From contig JBCBSS010000016.1 of the NCBI GenBank assembly GCA_039819065.1, positions 12,643-76,642 of the forward strand: DNA of 64,000 bases, given 5' to 3'. Numbering within the stretch: the stretch's first letter is position 1; each line of letters opens with the position of its first letter. A model generated the notes under the pieces. The model ran no database searches. It was not told where the DNA came from and saw nothing but the letters and a program-made list of their open reading frames with translations. The DNA is from JBCBSS01 sp039819065. Its GTDB lineage: Bacteria; Bacteroidota; Bacteroidia; Cytophagales; Cyclobacteriaceae. The translations under genes and the position numbers were made by a program. Positions 7,867 through 17,488 of the stretch are shown here, piece by piece.

Positions 7867-9561
7867 TTAAAATCTAATGTCTCTTATATTGAGTTGCAAG
7901 GAAGTCCTGCCCATATAATGATTCTTTTCTATTGTATAGGCAGCGCTAAACGCATCACCATTGGCCAATCGACTATAATGATCTGCCTGGCCAAAAGCGA
8001 TAGCTTCAAATTTCCTTTCACAACCATCCTGCCCTAACTTGAGCTTCAAATGACTACCCTTGAGTACTCTCAAAGATTGTTCCACAAATAGGTTATCAGA
8101 TACAAATACCGGCTGCATATTTCCAGGACCAAAAGGAGCCATTTGTCCTAGGACATTGACAAATTTATCAGTGATTTGATCAAGTTCGATTATCTCGTCA
8201 ATATTGAGACTAGGGATCAGTTGCTCATCTTTTATTCTAGCCGATACTACAGACTCGAAATGACTCTGGAAATCATCTATTTTATCTAAATCTATGGTCA
8301 AACCGGCCGCATATTTATGCCCCCCAAATTCGCTCAACAAATGACTGCAACTGGCAATGGCATCATAAATATCAAAGCCTTCAACGGATCTGGCCGATCC
8401 TGTGGCTTTATTATTCGATTCCGTGAATATAATGGTGGGCCTGTGATATCGTTCTATACATCTTGAAGCAACAATACCGATAACCCCTTTGTGCCAGTCA
8501 TTCCTATAGAGCACAGTAGTTTTAGCACTTTTTAATGCTTCATCTTGCTCTATCATTTCAATGGCCTCAAGCGTAGTGACTTCATCGAAGTTTTTTCGCT
8601 GGTCATTTCTTTCCTGCACATCCTGCGCCAGTTGTTCTGCTTCTTCTATCTCATCTGCGATCAGCAGTTTTACGGCATCATGCGCATGAGCGATTCTACC
8701 GGCTGCGTTGATACGGGGTGCCAGGCCGAAAACAATATTCGATATGTCGAGAGTTCCTTTCGCACGGGCCACATCAATCAAAGCTTTAATGCCTACACGC
8801 GCTCCCTCGTTTAACACTTTCAAACCAAAGAACGCCAAAGTGCGATTCTCTCCGGTAATCGGAACTATATCTGCTGCTATGCTTACGACGACAAAATCCA
8901 GCAAGGAATAAATCTCTTCGAACTCAATATTGCGTCGAATGGAGAATGCTTGTATCAGTTTGAACGCTACCCCACATCCCGATAGCTCTTTGTATGGATA
9001 CTTACAGTCTTTTTGTTTGGGGTTAAGTATGGCATGGGCTTGAGGGAGTTTCTCACCGGGCTTATGGTGATCGCAAATGATAAAATCTAAGTCAGGATTT
9101 TCATCAATCAGTCTGTTGGCACTAATGCCGCAATCAAGTGTAATGATGAGGGTAAAATCATTTTCTCTGGCCCATTCTACACCTTGATCTGAGAGTCCAT
9201 AACCTTCTTTATAGCGATCGGGGATATAATAGGATAAATGAGCACAGTGGTTTTTGAGAAAACTATAAAACATTGAGACTGATGTGGTACCATCTACATC
9301 ATAATCTCCGTATAGTAGAATGCCTTCCCTATCCTCAATGGCTTGCTCAATGCGAGTGACGGCCTTTTCCATGCCTAGCATAAGAAAAGGGTCATGCAAA
9401 TGGTTTAACTCAGGCCTGAAAAATGCTTTGGCTTCGTCAAAGTCTGTGACACCGCGATTGACCAGGATAGAGGCCAATGTGGTATTGATGTTGATTGATT
9501 GGGATAATGAATGTATGGCTTCTTCTTCTGATTTCTTTCCAACTACCCACCTTTTATTCAT
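7867..9561 (-). CDS. recJ: Single-stranded-DNA-specific 5'-3' exonuclease RecJ
   Basis: A 564-residue DHH-superfamily nuclease. Motif I GDYDVDG (about 85-91), the LDCG block, the DHH motif in ICDHHKPG, the ELSGCGVAFKL segment and the DHHA1 motif GGHKYAAGL are all visible. RecJ degrades 5'-ended ssDNA in RecF-pathway recombination, mismatch repair and base-excision repair. Length matches the family. The start is a clear ATG followed by MNKRWVVG. Confidence 0.95.
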   Translation of the reverse strand: MNKRWVVGKKSEEEAIHSLSQSININTTLASILVNRGVTDFDEAKAFFRPELNHLHDPFLMLGMEKAVTRIEQAIEDREGILLYGDYDVDGTTSVSMFYSFLKNHCAHLSYYIPDRYKEGYGLSDQGVEWARENDFTLIITLDCGISANRLIDENPDLDFIICDHHKPGEKLPQAHAILNPKQKDCKYPYKELSGCGVAFKLIQAFSIRRNIEFEEIYSLLDFVVVSIAADIVPITGENRTLAFFGLKVLNEGARVGIKALIDVARAKGTLDISNIVFGLAPRINAAGRIAHAHDAVKLLIADEIEEAEQLAQDVQERNDQRKNFDEVTTLEAIEMIEQDEALKSAKTTVLYRNDWHKGVIGIVASRCIERYHRPTIIFTESNNKATGSARSVEGFDIYDAIASCSHLLSEFGGHKYAAGLTIDLDKIDDFQSHFESVVSARIKDEQLIPSLNIDEIIELDQITDKFVNVLGQMAPFGPGNMQPVFVSDNLFVEQSLRVLKGSHLKLKLGQDGCERKFEAIAFGQADHYSRLANGDAFSAAYTIEKNHYMGRTSLQLNIRDIRF

Positions 9562-9690
9562 ACTTTTCGAAAATTATTGAACTTCAAATTTAGTAAGCTC
9601 ATACTTGTCACACTATCAGCAATCCAAATTAATCATATAAATGCTTAGGAATAATAGATTTCAGAGTATCAGGCACTTCTTACAAGGCAT

Positions 9691-9718
9691 AAAAAAAGCA
9701 GCACCAGTGGTGCTGCTT
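9691..9718 (-). terminator. Intrinsic terminator for the SPOR-like gene
   Basis: A perfect 10-bp stem, AAGCAGCACC (9696-9705) and GGTGCTGCTT (9709-9718), with a 3-nt loop. The A-run at 9691-9697 on the plus strand becomes the U-tract on the minus strand, placing termination about 40 nt after the stop at 9760. Confidence 0.85.
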
Positions 9719-9759
9719 CATATCGTATTAATGGTTTTGGTATAAGACTTTGTTGGTTA

Positions 9760-10404
9760 CTAACCTTCCTCTGGAGTGATTACGCCTTCTAGCACATCCT
9801 TAATATTCACTCGAGTACCGTCTTTGTAAGGCACAATCCATGCGTCACTTACACCCATTTCTCTCAGGTATTTTTTGAAGGTATCTGCTTCCCAATAATC
9901 TTTGAATTGACCCAAAGTGATTTTCTGCACACCATCTCCGTCAGTCTCACCGCCGAAGTTCTCATGGTTTTCAAAATACTTGGAAAGATCTTTATTTCTA
10001 AATGCACCAATTTGCACTTTGAAAACTACTCCTTTAAGAAGTCTTTGGCCACTTTTTAACTCACCTTCATCACCTTCCGATTCAGCCGCCTTTCTAGCTT
10101 CAGCTCTTGCCTTCGCCAGATCGCTTCTCAATTTAGCTGCATCTTCTTGCGCGTCAACTAATTGCGCATCTTTATCGCTTAATGAAGATTGTAAGGTCTT
10201 CACCTGACTCTGTAATTTAGATACTTGGCCGTTTAAGCTTTGATTATCTTCAACCAGTTGTTTCAAAGACTCCGGATTCTTGGCATACTTTTTAGCTTCA
10301 GACTTCCACTTCTTTTTATCTGCTTTTGAAAGCTGACCAAAAGAATTTACGGATATCAACATAACCAACAGAAGACTAACCGGAAAAAAAATTCTTTTTC
10401 TCAT
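9760..10404 (-). CDS. Secreted coiled-coil protein with C-terminal SPOR-like domain
   Basis: A 214-residue protein with a signal peptide (about 1-23, ending SFGQ), a heptad-rich coiled coil (about 45-115, many K/Q/A/D) and a C-terminal SPOR-like domain (about 124-200) beginning VVFKVQIGAF and containing KITLGQFKDYWEADTFKKYLREMG. SPOR domains bind denuded peptidoglycan at division sites, so a periplasmic cell-wall role is plausible (inference). Similar Bacteroidota proteins are often mislabelled ezrin/radixin/moesin because of the coiled coil. Monocistronic, with a clear terminator. Confidence 0.75.
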   Translation of the reverse strand: MRKRIFFPVSLLLVMLISVNSFGQLSKADKKKWKSEAKKYAKNPESLKQLVEDNQSLNGQVSKLQSQVKTLQSSLSDKDAQLVDAQEDAAKLRSDLAKARAEARKAAESEGDEGELKSGQRLLKGVVFKVQIGAFRNKDLSKYFENHENFGGETDGDGVQKITLGQFKDYWEADTFKKYLREMGVSDAWIVPYKDGTRVNIKDVLEGVITPEEG

Positions 10405-10481
10405 GTTTAAAGTTTTGATTTCTATCTAATTAGACACAATGTACGTAAAAATAGCTTAATTATACAAAATTGCCAGAAAAG

Positions 10482-11882
10482 TTAACTTTTCAAGCTTCCA
10501 ATCATGTCTTCAGGTTTTACCCATTCGTCAAATTCTTCAGCGGTTAAGTACCCCAAATTGACAGCTTCTTCTTTAAGCGTTGTGCCATTTTCGTGAGCGG
10601 TTTTGGCAATCTTCGCAGCCTTTTCATAACCAATTTTAGTGTTTAACGCCGTCACTAGCATCAGGCTATTGTTGAGGTGCTCAGTGATGTTTTTATAATT
10701 CGGCTCAATACCGATAGCGCAATTGTCAGTGAAGGAGACACATGCGTCACCGATTAGTCTGGCAGACTGCAAGTAGTTGTAGGCCATTACTGGTTTGAAG
10801 ACGTTCAGCTCATAGTGCCCTTGTGCTCCTCCAACAGAAACGGCAACATCATTTCCAATGACTTGCGCACAAACCATGGTCATGGCTTCGCACTGTGTAG
10901 GGTTTACTTTACCTGGCATAATGGAAGAGCCCGGCTCGTTGGCAGGGATGATAATTTCACCGATTCCTGATCTTGGGCCTGAGGCGAGCATTCTGATATC
11001 ATTAGCTATTTTATTGAGCGAAACCGCTATTTGTTTGAGCGCACCATGCGACTCCACAATGGCATCGTGAGCAGCTAGTGCTTCGAATTTATTCTCAGCA
11101 GAGACGAAAGGCAGGCCGGTAAACTCAGCTATTTTCTTCGCTACTAGATCTGCATAACCTTCCGGAGTATTAATACCAGTACCCACGGCCGTTCCACCAA
11201 GCCCCAATTCTGAAAGGTGAGCTAGCGTATGCTTAAGCGCCTTTAATCCATGATTCAGTTGAGAAACATAGCCTGAGAATTCTTGGCCTAGGGTAAGCGG
11301 TGTGGCATCCATCAGGTGAGTTCTACCGATTTTAACCACTTTCATAAAGGCTTCCGACTTTTGCTTCAATATATCACGTAGCTTTTCAATACCTGGGATG
11401 GTCGTTTCCAAAGTCATTTTATAGCAGGCGATGTGCATGCCGGTCGGGTAAGTATCATTGGAAGATTGTGATTTATTCACATCATCATTAGGGTGAACAA
11501 GGCGCTCTCCTTCTCCAAGCTGATTACCATTAATGACGTGGGCACGGTTAGCAACTACCTCATTCACATTCATATTGGATTGAGTTCCTGAACCGGTTTG
11601 CCATACTACCAACGGAAACTGATCGTCATGCTTACCGTCTAATATTTCGTCACATACCTGGGAGATCAAGTCTCTTTTTTCTTCTGACAGAACACCCAAT
11701 TCACAGTTAGTATGTGCGGCGGCCTTCTTGAGATAAGCAAAACCGTAAACTACTTCAAGCGGCATGCTGGCTTCTGGGCCTATCTTGAAGTTATTGCGAG
11801 ATCTTTCAGTTTGGGCACCCCAGTATTTGTCGCTGGGAACTTTGACTTCGCCCATGGTATCTTTTTCTATTCTGAAACTCAT
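10482..11882 (-). CDS. fumC: Class II fumarate hydratase
   Basis: A 466-residue TCA-cycle enzyme interconverting fumarate and malate. Visible are MGEVKVPSDKYWGAQTERS near the N-terminus, QTGSGTQSNMNVNEV, GRTHLMDATPLT and the superfamily signature GSSIMPGKVNP with its mobile catalytic loop. The frame stays open 69 codons upstream to 12089, but the ATG at 11882 (MSFRIEKDTMGE) gives the normal family length. The upstream extension is not protein-like. Confidence 0.95.
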   Translation of the reverse strand: MSFRIEKDTMGEVKVPSDKYWGAQTERSRNNFKIGPEASMPLEVVYGFAYLKKAAAHTNCELGVLSEEKRDLISQVCDEILDGKHDDQFPLVVWQTGSGTQSNMNVNEVVANRAHVINGNQLGEGERLVHPNDDVNKSQSSNDTYPTGMHIACYKMTLETTIPGIEKLRDILKQKSEAFMKVVKIGRTHLMDATPLTLGQEFSGYVSQLNHGLKALKHTLAHLSELGLGGTAVGTGINTPEGYADLVAKKIAEFTGLPFVSAENKFEALAAHDAIVESHGALKQIAVSLNKIANDIRMLASGPRSGIGEIIIPANEPGSSIMPGKVNPTQCEAMTMVCAQVIGNDVAVSVGGAQGHYELNVFKPVMAYNYLQSARLIGDACVSFTDNCAIGIEPNYKNITEHLNNSLMLVTALNTKIGYEKAAKIAKTAHENGTTLKEEAVNLGYLTAEEFDEWVKPEDMIGSLKS

Positions 11883-12122
11883 AAAATGTGCGGGTTTGAA
11901 ATGTATTGGTGCAAAAAGTTCTACGAGGGCAAATGTAGCAAATAATGTTAGCCGAAAAACGTAATGATAAGGACTAATTCTGGCGAATAGATAACATTTT
12001 AGTGTCTCAGGGCATGCTCTTTCAATCGACTCTATTCCAGGGCTATCGCATTGAGGAATGCCATTATATAAGGAGAGGTGCCACAGCATTTGGTCTGTGG
12101 TGATTCTCTATATTTTGATACT

Positions 12123-13652
12123 CTATTTACCAATCAGCCAGTCCTCGTCGGGAGTCCCGGCGAAGCAATTAGGCACTATCGGAAAGTCAGAGGTTAGTAC
12201 ATAGTAATAGGTGCCATTCGGGTATTCTGGTGTTACACCCGTGCGGCCATTACACTCGTCTAAGTCACCCTGTCCCATGACGAACTCGAAGTCTTGAATG
12301 TAGGTGCCGTCAAAAGCCCCGTCCGGAGCAGACATACCATCTCCCAGTCGCATGCCAGATTTAAGCCTATGGCTTGATAGCAATTCTTTGATTGGGCTGG
12401 TTGGATCATTGGGGTCTGTATAGCCGTACTTATAATAGATCGGAAAACCATCTCCAGCAAATCCGTATATGAGTGAATGCCTGCTGCCATCTTCTTGGCT
12501 GGCCAAGGCGACGATATCACCGTGGTAGTGATAGTTACCCTGTGATGTAACATGCGCACCAAAAGCATCCAGGTTAGTTTGTCCTTGCTCAGTGACCTGC
12601 TCCTGCCATTCCCAGTTTTCCTCTCCGTTGCTTGGGTTAGTCCATGGCTTAAGACCCATTGGGTGAAATTCTACTCCATTGACTGCTATACCAAATTGCC
12701 AGAAATTTCTGTTCGATGGTGTAGGCGGCCCGGTTTCATTGAAAACAAAGGTGACATTTGAGGCAATGGCCGGAGTCAAATCAAGCTCCCTGGTGATTTC
12801 TATAGCTGTTGGATCAGCATTAGGGAAATTACCTACCGAATGGCTTGGGAATTGATTGGAGGAAATAATGCGAAGCTCTTCATCGATTGAGAAACAAACC
12901 TGACTTTGAGTGGTGCTAGTAGTAGCACAGCTTAAAGTAGTTGATTCTTCAACTGATTGGTCATTATCGTAAACGAAGTTTCCGGTATATGGGAATACTT
13001 TGAAATAATAAGTCTCTTGGTCGGTTAACAAAGTAATATCCAGTGCACTGACTGAGGTGCCGTTATAAATCACCTGTTCACCGGTTCCAACATAAGAGGT
13101 GCTGCTTGCGGGATCGTCTCCATTAGTTAAGTTAGATATAGAATTGGCATCACTCATGACAATCACATACCCATCCGCGCTATTCAGGTCAGTCCATTGA
13201 TTAATGGCTATACTATTGCCCGTGTTCGTTCCAAAACTAATGTCAACACTAGGTGGCGGTGGCATTGATTCAGTAACTGTCACCAAGAACTGATCATTAA
13301 CAGTTCCTCCATCGCCATCATTGGCAGTAACGGTTATATTAGAAGTTCCCACTCCTGCTTCAGTCAATTGTAATGTTGTACCTGAAATGCTAACTGTAAC
13401 TACGGAGGTATTGGCACTGGTAGCGGTCAATGTGAGATTAGTGGTCTCAGCATCTGAAAAAACATTGGCTAAACTGACCATACTGGTACCAAAGCCTTCT
13501 TCCAGGTTTACTTCACCAATGGCATTGGCTACTACGGGAGCAGTATTCTGAGGCTGCATTGTATCATCATCGCTGTCACTATCACAACCGTAAAAAATAG
13601 TAGCAATCAGGCCTATGAGACCGATTACTCTCGGTGTAAGTCTTTTGTTCAT
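12123..13652 (-). CDS. YHYH-domain lipoprotein with cadherin-like N-terminal region
   Basis: A 509-residue surface or periplasmic lipoprotein. A short signal peptide ends at a lipobox (FYGC, Cys23), followed by an Asp/Ser-rich tether. Residues about 35-130 resemble a cadherin/Ig-like repeat (NTAPVVAN, VTANDGDGGTVNDQF), 135-240 a second beta domain, and 245-509 the YHYH domain, with the defining motif at GNYHYHGD and the GFAGDGFPIYYKYG segment. YHYH-domain function is unknown. The DECNGRTG motif and paired cysteines near the C-terminus suggest disulfides. The gene ends 240 bp from fumC. Confidence 0.8.
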   Translation of the reverse strand: MNKRLTPRVIGLIGLIATIFYGCDSDSDDDTMQPQNTAPVVANAIGEVNLEEGFGTSMVSLANVFSDAETTNLTLTATSANTSVVTVSISGTTLQLTEAGVGTSNITVTANDGDGGTVNDQFLVTVTESMPPPPSVDISFGTNTGNSIAINQWTDLNSADGYVIVMSDANSISNLTNGDDPASSTSYVGTGEQVIYNGTSVSALDITLLTDQETYYFKVFPYTGNFVYDNDQSVEESTTLSCATTSTTQSQVCFSIDEELRIISSNQFPSHSVGNFPNADPTAIEITRELDLTPAIASNVTFVFNETGPPTPSNRNFWQFGIAVNGVEFHPMGLKPWTNPSNGEENWEWQEQVTEQGQTNLDAFGAHVTSQGNYHYHGDIVALASQEDGSRHSLIYGFAGDGFPIYYKYGYTDPNDPTSPIKELLSSHRLKSGMRLGDGMSAPDGAFDGTYIQDFEFVMGQGDLDECNGRTGVTPEYPNGTYYYVLTSDFPIVPNCFAGTPDEDWLIGK

Positions 13653-13992
13653 GGTTAAAAAATTTAGTATTGATGGTTAAATCCTTCCGGCAATCATAGC
13701 AATTACTGATCGATTTGACCTAATAGAGGATTATGATGTTAACACCGCAGAACAAAAAATGTCTAATCTGAATATTTGGTTTGTGTGGATTTCGGTTATA
13801 AATGGTCTGAACATTAACCAGAATGAAGAAGGTAACTGTGAAAACCTTATAAGAAGCGTTAGGTTCGCGGCCTTAGAATAGTATTAGTAGGCCCTATCGG
13901 TGTGGGTTGTAACTCCTTGTTTTTGATCTATGACATTTCAGATCAAAAACAGGGAGTTGCTTTAATATTTCAGAGTGGGTATTAGAAAAGGC
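13653..13992. other. 340-bp gene-free region with a long hairpin
   Basis: No credible gene on either strand. It holds the promoter side of the YHYH lipoprotein gene and the 3' side of the LPP20-like lipoprotein gene. Its one clear structure is a 19-bp near-perfect inverted repeat, AACTCCTTGTTTTTGATCT (13911-13929) against 13940-13958, with one mismatch (a T-G wobble on the plus strand) and a 10-nt loop. No T-tract follows, so it is either a non-canonical terminator for the gene ending at 13993 or a small structured element. Confidence 0.6.
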
Positions 13993-14559
13993 TTACTCAC
14001 CTTCTTCTAATTTCTTAAGCTCTTCGTCAATGATTTCCTCGATAACTTTTCTCGATCGCTCATTGATCTTATCACTGGTTTTCGCCTGTTTCTTCATAAA
14101 GCGGAACATGGCGTTCTTCTTAATTTCGTAGGCTACGTAGACCGAGTATTTTCCATCTTTCAAGAATTTCTTTTCGTCAATCTTCCTGAGGTCCGCCAAT
14201 TCTGTGCTCATTACTTCTCTTACCAACGTTTGGAATTTATCTGCTACATCAGCTGCATTTTCGTTTTCAGTCTGAGCTAAATACTGGTCTGATACAGCCT
14301 TCATGGTGGTTCCCACTTGCCCTGCCAGTTGGTTTTTGGCCTCCAGGTCTGCTTTGCTTCTGGCAATGTTATCCTTACTACTTACTCCCTTTCCAGTGGC
14401 CCTAAAAAAGCGGTTATTAGATTCATACTTTGATCCTTGAAAAGGTTCTTTCACTTTTTTTCCAAGTACGGAAGATGAACAACTGCCCAGGTAAAAAATC
14501 ATAATCATACCTGAGATCCCTAGAGTGATTTGCTTGATCATATTCGTTTTCATGTGCAT
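13993..14559 (-). CDS. LPP20-like lipoprotein
   Basis: A 188-residue predicted lipoprotein: a signal peptide with lipobox LGSC (Cys at about 27), then an alpha/beta region in which RFFRATGKGVSSKDNIARSKADLEAKNQLAGQV resembles the LPP20/FlgT-N fold found in many Bacteroidota envelope proteins, and a charged C-terminal helix (about 150-188, Lys/Glu-rich). Function unknown. M1 and M3 are both possible starts. The gene appears monocistronic. Confidence 0.65.
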   Translation of the reverse strand: MHMKTNMIKQITLGISGMIMIFYLGSCSSSVLGKKVKEPFQGSKYESNNRFFRATGKGVSSKDNIARSKADLEAKNQLAGQVGTTMKAVSDQYLAQTENENAADVADKFQTLVREVMSTELADLRKIDEKKFLKDGKYSVYVAYEIKKNAMFRFMKKQAKTSDKINERSRKVIEEIIDEELKKLEEGE

Positions 14560-14679
14560 CGAACTTATGTACCAATAATTTAACCAATGTGTCGGGCTAT
14601 TACAACTTCATCTCAAGAGAAAAAGGTTGACTTGTTGCCCCTAACGGTTAAAGGTATTTAAGAAAAAAGTGTGCCACTT

Positions 14680-15390
14680 TCAAAATATGAGCTGCCAACG
14701 AAACGCCCACATCCATTTGATCTGGTATTTTTTGATGGAAGCACTTTGAAGAATATGCTTGAGTTCGTTGCTTTTGAAGGCCCTGAGTACGGACAATGGT
14801 GCGTCGTATTTTACCATTTCTGACCTGGAAAAAAACCGGGTTAGCATTTTGATAGAATAATAGGCTAGCGGATGTCTATGAATATCATTGATGATAATAC
14901 CATACTTGACTTGCTGGCTTAACTGACCAAATAAATTGGTCAACTCATTGCCCGTAAAGTGATGTGTAAAAAGCGTCGAGACAATGACATCGAAGCGCTG
15001 TTTTTTGAACTCTTCTGAAAATATGTTAATTGACTGATAACTGATCTCTGGAAATTCGGATGTGTTATCCGATGCATAGTCTATTATATTCGAATTAGCA
15101 TCAATGCCGATCAACTGCACTTTGAAGTCTTTTTTTCTCGCCCACTTGGCTATCAATTTGAGTATATCACCCCCACCACATCCCAAATCGGCGACGGTGA
15201 TGGTTTCATTTTTCATAGCCGGATTACGTCTGTACAATTTGGCTAGCCCATTAATGGTCACATAGTTTCCTCCCAACAAACGGTTAATGGTTTCTAATTC
15301 CTTGAGGGTTTGATCGATGACTTGACCAGAACAATCAAGGTCATCCATCATTTCTTGTTCCTCCGATCTGCTGTGGAATTTGGAAGCCAT
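14680..15390 (-). CDS. Class I SAM-dependent methyltransferase of the type III PKS cluster
   Basis: A 236-residue methyltransferase with motif I VADLGCGGGDI (about 62-72), the acidic post-II loop IGIDANS and FDVIVSTLFTHHF as motif IV. Its ATG is 1 nt after the polyketide synthase stop, so the two are cotranscribed and probably translationally coupled. By analogy with srsB of the Streptomyces griseus srsABC phenolic-lipid operon, it may methylate the aromatic ring or hydroxyl of the polyketide (inference). The acceptor atom cannot be told from sequence. Confidence 0.82.
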   Translation of the reverse strand: MASKFHSRSEEQEMMDDLDCSGQVIDQTLKELETINRLLGGNYVTINGLAKLYRRNPAMKNETITVADLGCGGGDILKLIAKWARKKDFKVQLIGIDANSNIIDYASDNTSEFPEISYQSINIFSEEFKKQRFDVIVSTLFTHHFTGNELTNLFGQLSQQVKYGIIINDIHRHPLAYYSIKMLTRFFSRSEMVKYDAPLSVLRAFKSNELKHILQSASIKKYQIKWMWAFRWQLIF

Positions 15391-15391
15391 T

Positions 15392-16504
15392 TTATGCTCT
15401 GTTTATAATCTTAAACGATGCGCTTTCCAGGGTAAGCCCAGGTCCGAAAGCCAATGCCAGTATTTCCTTATGGTTATCTTCTATCGTCAATACTTCCATG
15501 ATTTTTTCAAGCACAAAGAGTATCGTCGGTGACGACATATTTCCATACTGCCTTAAAACTTCATGTGCATAACTATTTCTTTCTTTGCTAATGCCGATTT
15601 CCTCCTCTATCACTTTCAGTATCTTTTTGCCTCCGGGATGAACTGCATAATAATCCACCGTTTCGTCTGTTTTTCCGGTCTTGGCAAATAGCTGCTCAAG
15701 CAAGGTCGCAATACCTTTCTGGATAATATCAGGGACGTACGCCGAAAGCTTCATCTCGAACCCAAAGTCTCCAATGGCCCAGGCCATCTCGTTTTCTCCT
15801 CCAAAAAGCAAGTCGTTATGAAAGGCTTGTGGCTGGATACTAATTTGGCTTTGAGGTTGGTTACTCACCAGCATCGCGGCAGCGCCATCTCCAAAAAGAG
15901 AGTTGGCTAACAGGTTATCTTCAGATGGGTTCTTTTGAAAATGAATGCTACACAATTCTACACACACGACCAGCACATGTGCTTTTTCATCAGCCTTTAC
16001 GATACTATCGGCCAGTTTAATGGCATTGAAAGCAGCATAGCAGCCCATGAAGTTAACAGCTGTTCTTTTGATGGCAGTGGAAAGCCCCAACTCCTTCACC
16101 AAATCAATGTCCAAACCAGGTGCATACATTCCCGTACAACTGACGGTAATAAGGTGTGATACGTTATCTACTTCAAAATCTGGTACTTTATTCAGACAGT
16201 TCTTAATGGCATTCTGGCTAAGCTCCAAAGCTTCTGCCCGGTAGAGCAAAGATCGATCTTCTGTTCTTGGAAAAGGCTCTAAATCAGGGGAGTTAGGATA
16301 GAATTTAAACCCGGTTTCCAAGCCATAATCTTCAAGCACGGAGTATCGATATTCTATTCCGGTGGCCCTGTATAATGCTTCCAGCCTGGTTTTCTCCTGC
16401 ACCTGTTTGAAGTCATGCGCTTTGATCATAAATTCCGCAATTTGTGATTGTTTTATTCTGTGAGGTGGGTTGGCTATGCCTATTGCGGAGATATATGAAT
16501 CCAT
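15392..16504 (-). CDS. Type III polyketide synthase (chalcone/stilbene synthase superfamily)
   Basis: A 370-residue ketosynthase homodimer-type enzyme that condenses a starter acyl-CoA with malonyl-CoA without an acyl carrier protein. The catalytic triad is intact: C155 in FMGCYAAF, H289 in YAVHPGG and N322 in YGNMSSPT. Bacterial relatives make alkylresorcinols, alkylpyrones or tetrahydroxynaphthalene; the product here cannot be predicted. It heads a PKS - methyltransferase operon, 49 bp from a divergent UbiA gene, with an FAD oxidoreductase beyond. Confidence 0.9.
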   Translation of the reverse strand: MDSYISAIGIANPPHRIKQSQIAEFMIKAHDFKQVQEKTRLEALYRATGIEYRYSVLEDYGLETGFKFYPNSPDLEPFPRTEDRSLLYRAEALELSQNAIKNCLNKVPDFEVDNVSHLITVSCTGMYAPGLDIDLVKELGLSTAIKRTAVNFMGCYAAFNAIKLADSIVKADEKAHVLVVCVELCSIHFQKNPSEDNLLANSLFGDGAAAMLVSNQPQSQISIQPQAFHNDLLFGGENEMAWAIGDFGFEMKLSAYVPDIIQKGIATLLEQLFAKTGKTDETVDYYAVHPGGKKILKVIEEEIGISKERNSYAHEVLRQYGNMSSPTILFVLEKIMEVLTIEDNHKEILALAFGPGLTLESASFKIINRA

Positions 16505-16553
16505 TAATCAATAATAATTAAAATTTGATAACTTGCTCTAAACCAAATCACGT

Positions 16554-17453
16554 ATGCTTAGAAAATCAACGTGGCTGCACTTGCGCATCCCTTTTTCTTT
16601 CTTCTTACTTCCCATTTTCCTTTTTGCCCAAAGCGTTTCGCCTAATATAATACAGGATAACTTCTTACTTGTTTTGATCATTCTCCATATATTTTTGTAT
16701 CCGGCGTCAAATGGCTACAACAGTTATTTTGATAAAGACGAAGAAAGCATTGGTGGACTTAAGCATCCTCCTAAAGTCACTAAAGGCCTTTACTATACGG
16801 CTTTGTTGTTTGATTTGGTTGCTCTAGGCTTAGGCTTGCTCATTGGTTGGCAATTCACCATCATGTTGTTGATATACGGACTGGTATCCAAAGCTTATAG
16901 CCACCCTATGGTGCGCCTCAAGAAGTATCCGTTTGCCAGCTGGTTTGTCGCTGGTTTCTTCCAGGGCTTCTTCACTTTTATCATGGCCTTTATAGCCTTG
17001 AACAACTATGATTTAGAACGCGTTTTCAAGCCTCACATTTTGATACCAGCCTTGTTAAGTTCGCTTTTCTTGTGGGGATCTTATCCTATGACTCAAGTTT
17101 ACCAACACGGGGAAGATTCAAGACGTGGAGATAAGACTTTAAGTATCTTGTTAGGCATCAAAGGTACATTTTACTTCACCGTAATCATGTTCACTTTAAC
17201 CAGTGTTGGCTTCGTATGGTACTTCTGGGAATATCATAAAATGGGTTACGCCATAGACTTTTTGTTATTCCTGGTTCCCGTAGTACTGTTTTTTTCATTT
17301 TGGTTTCTGCAGGTCATTAAGAATCCTGCCAAGGCCGATTATGCGCACGCCATGTGGTTAAATTCCATATCCTCACTGTGCATGAGTGCTTTTTTTATTT
17401 ATTTCTTTTTGAACTCCACACAATTGATCCAGGCCATCCAAGGCGGTTTCTAG
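16554..17453 (+). CDS. UbiA-family prenyltransferase-like membrane protein
   Basis: A 299-residue polytopic membrane protein (about 8-9 hydrophobic segments). It carries the UbiA Asp-rich first motif as NGYNSYFDKDEESIGG (about 59-74), and SKAYSHPMVRLKKYP fits the second conserved region. UbiA enzymes attach isoprenoid chains to aromatic acceptors using Mg2+. It is divergent from the type III PKS gene by 49 bp, so a prenylated or quinone-like aromatic lipid is a reasonable inference. The second Asp motif is weak, so activity is not certain. Confidence 0.8.
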   Translation: MLRKSTWLHLRIPFSFFLLPIFLFAQSVSPNIIQDNFLLVLIILHIFLYPASNGYNSYFDKDEESIGGLKHPPKVTKGLYYTALLFDLVALGLGLLIGWQFTIMLLIYGLVSKAYSHPMVRLKKYPFASWFVAGFFQGFFTFIMAFIALNNYDLERVFKPHILIPALLSSLFLWGSYPMTQVYQHGEDSRRGDKTLSILLGIKGTFYFTVIMFTLTSVGFVWYFWEYHKMGYAIDFLLFLVPVVLFFSFWFLQVIKNPAKADYAHAMWLNSISSLCMSAFFIYFFLNSTQLIQAIQGGF

Positions 17454-17488
17454 CCGGTCTCTAGAAAAGCTAAGCACGGTCCTTTTGG

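Noticed and set aside
11883..12089. N-terminal extension of fumC by 69 codons
   Set aside because: The extra residues are not conserved-looking and the internal ATG at 11882 gives normal class II fumarase length.
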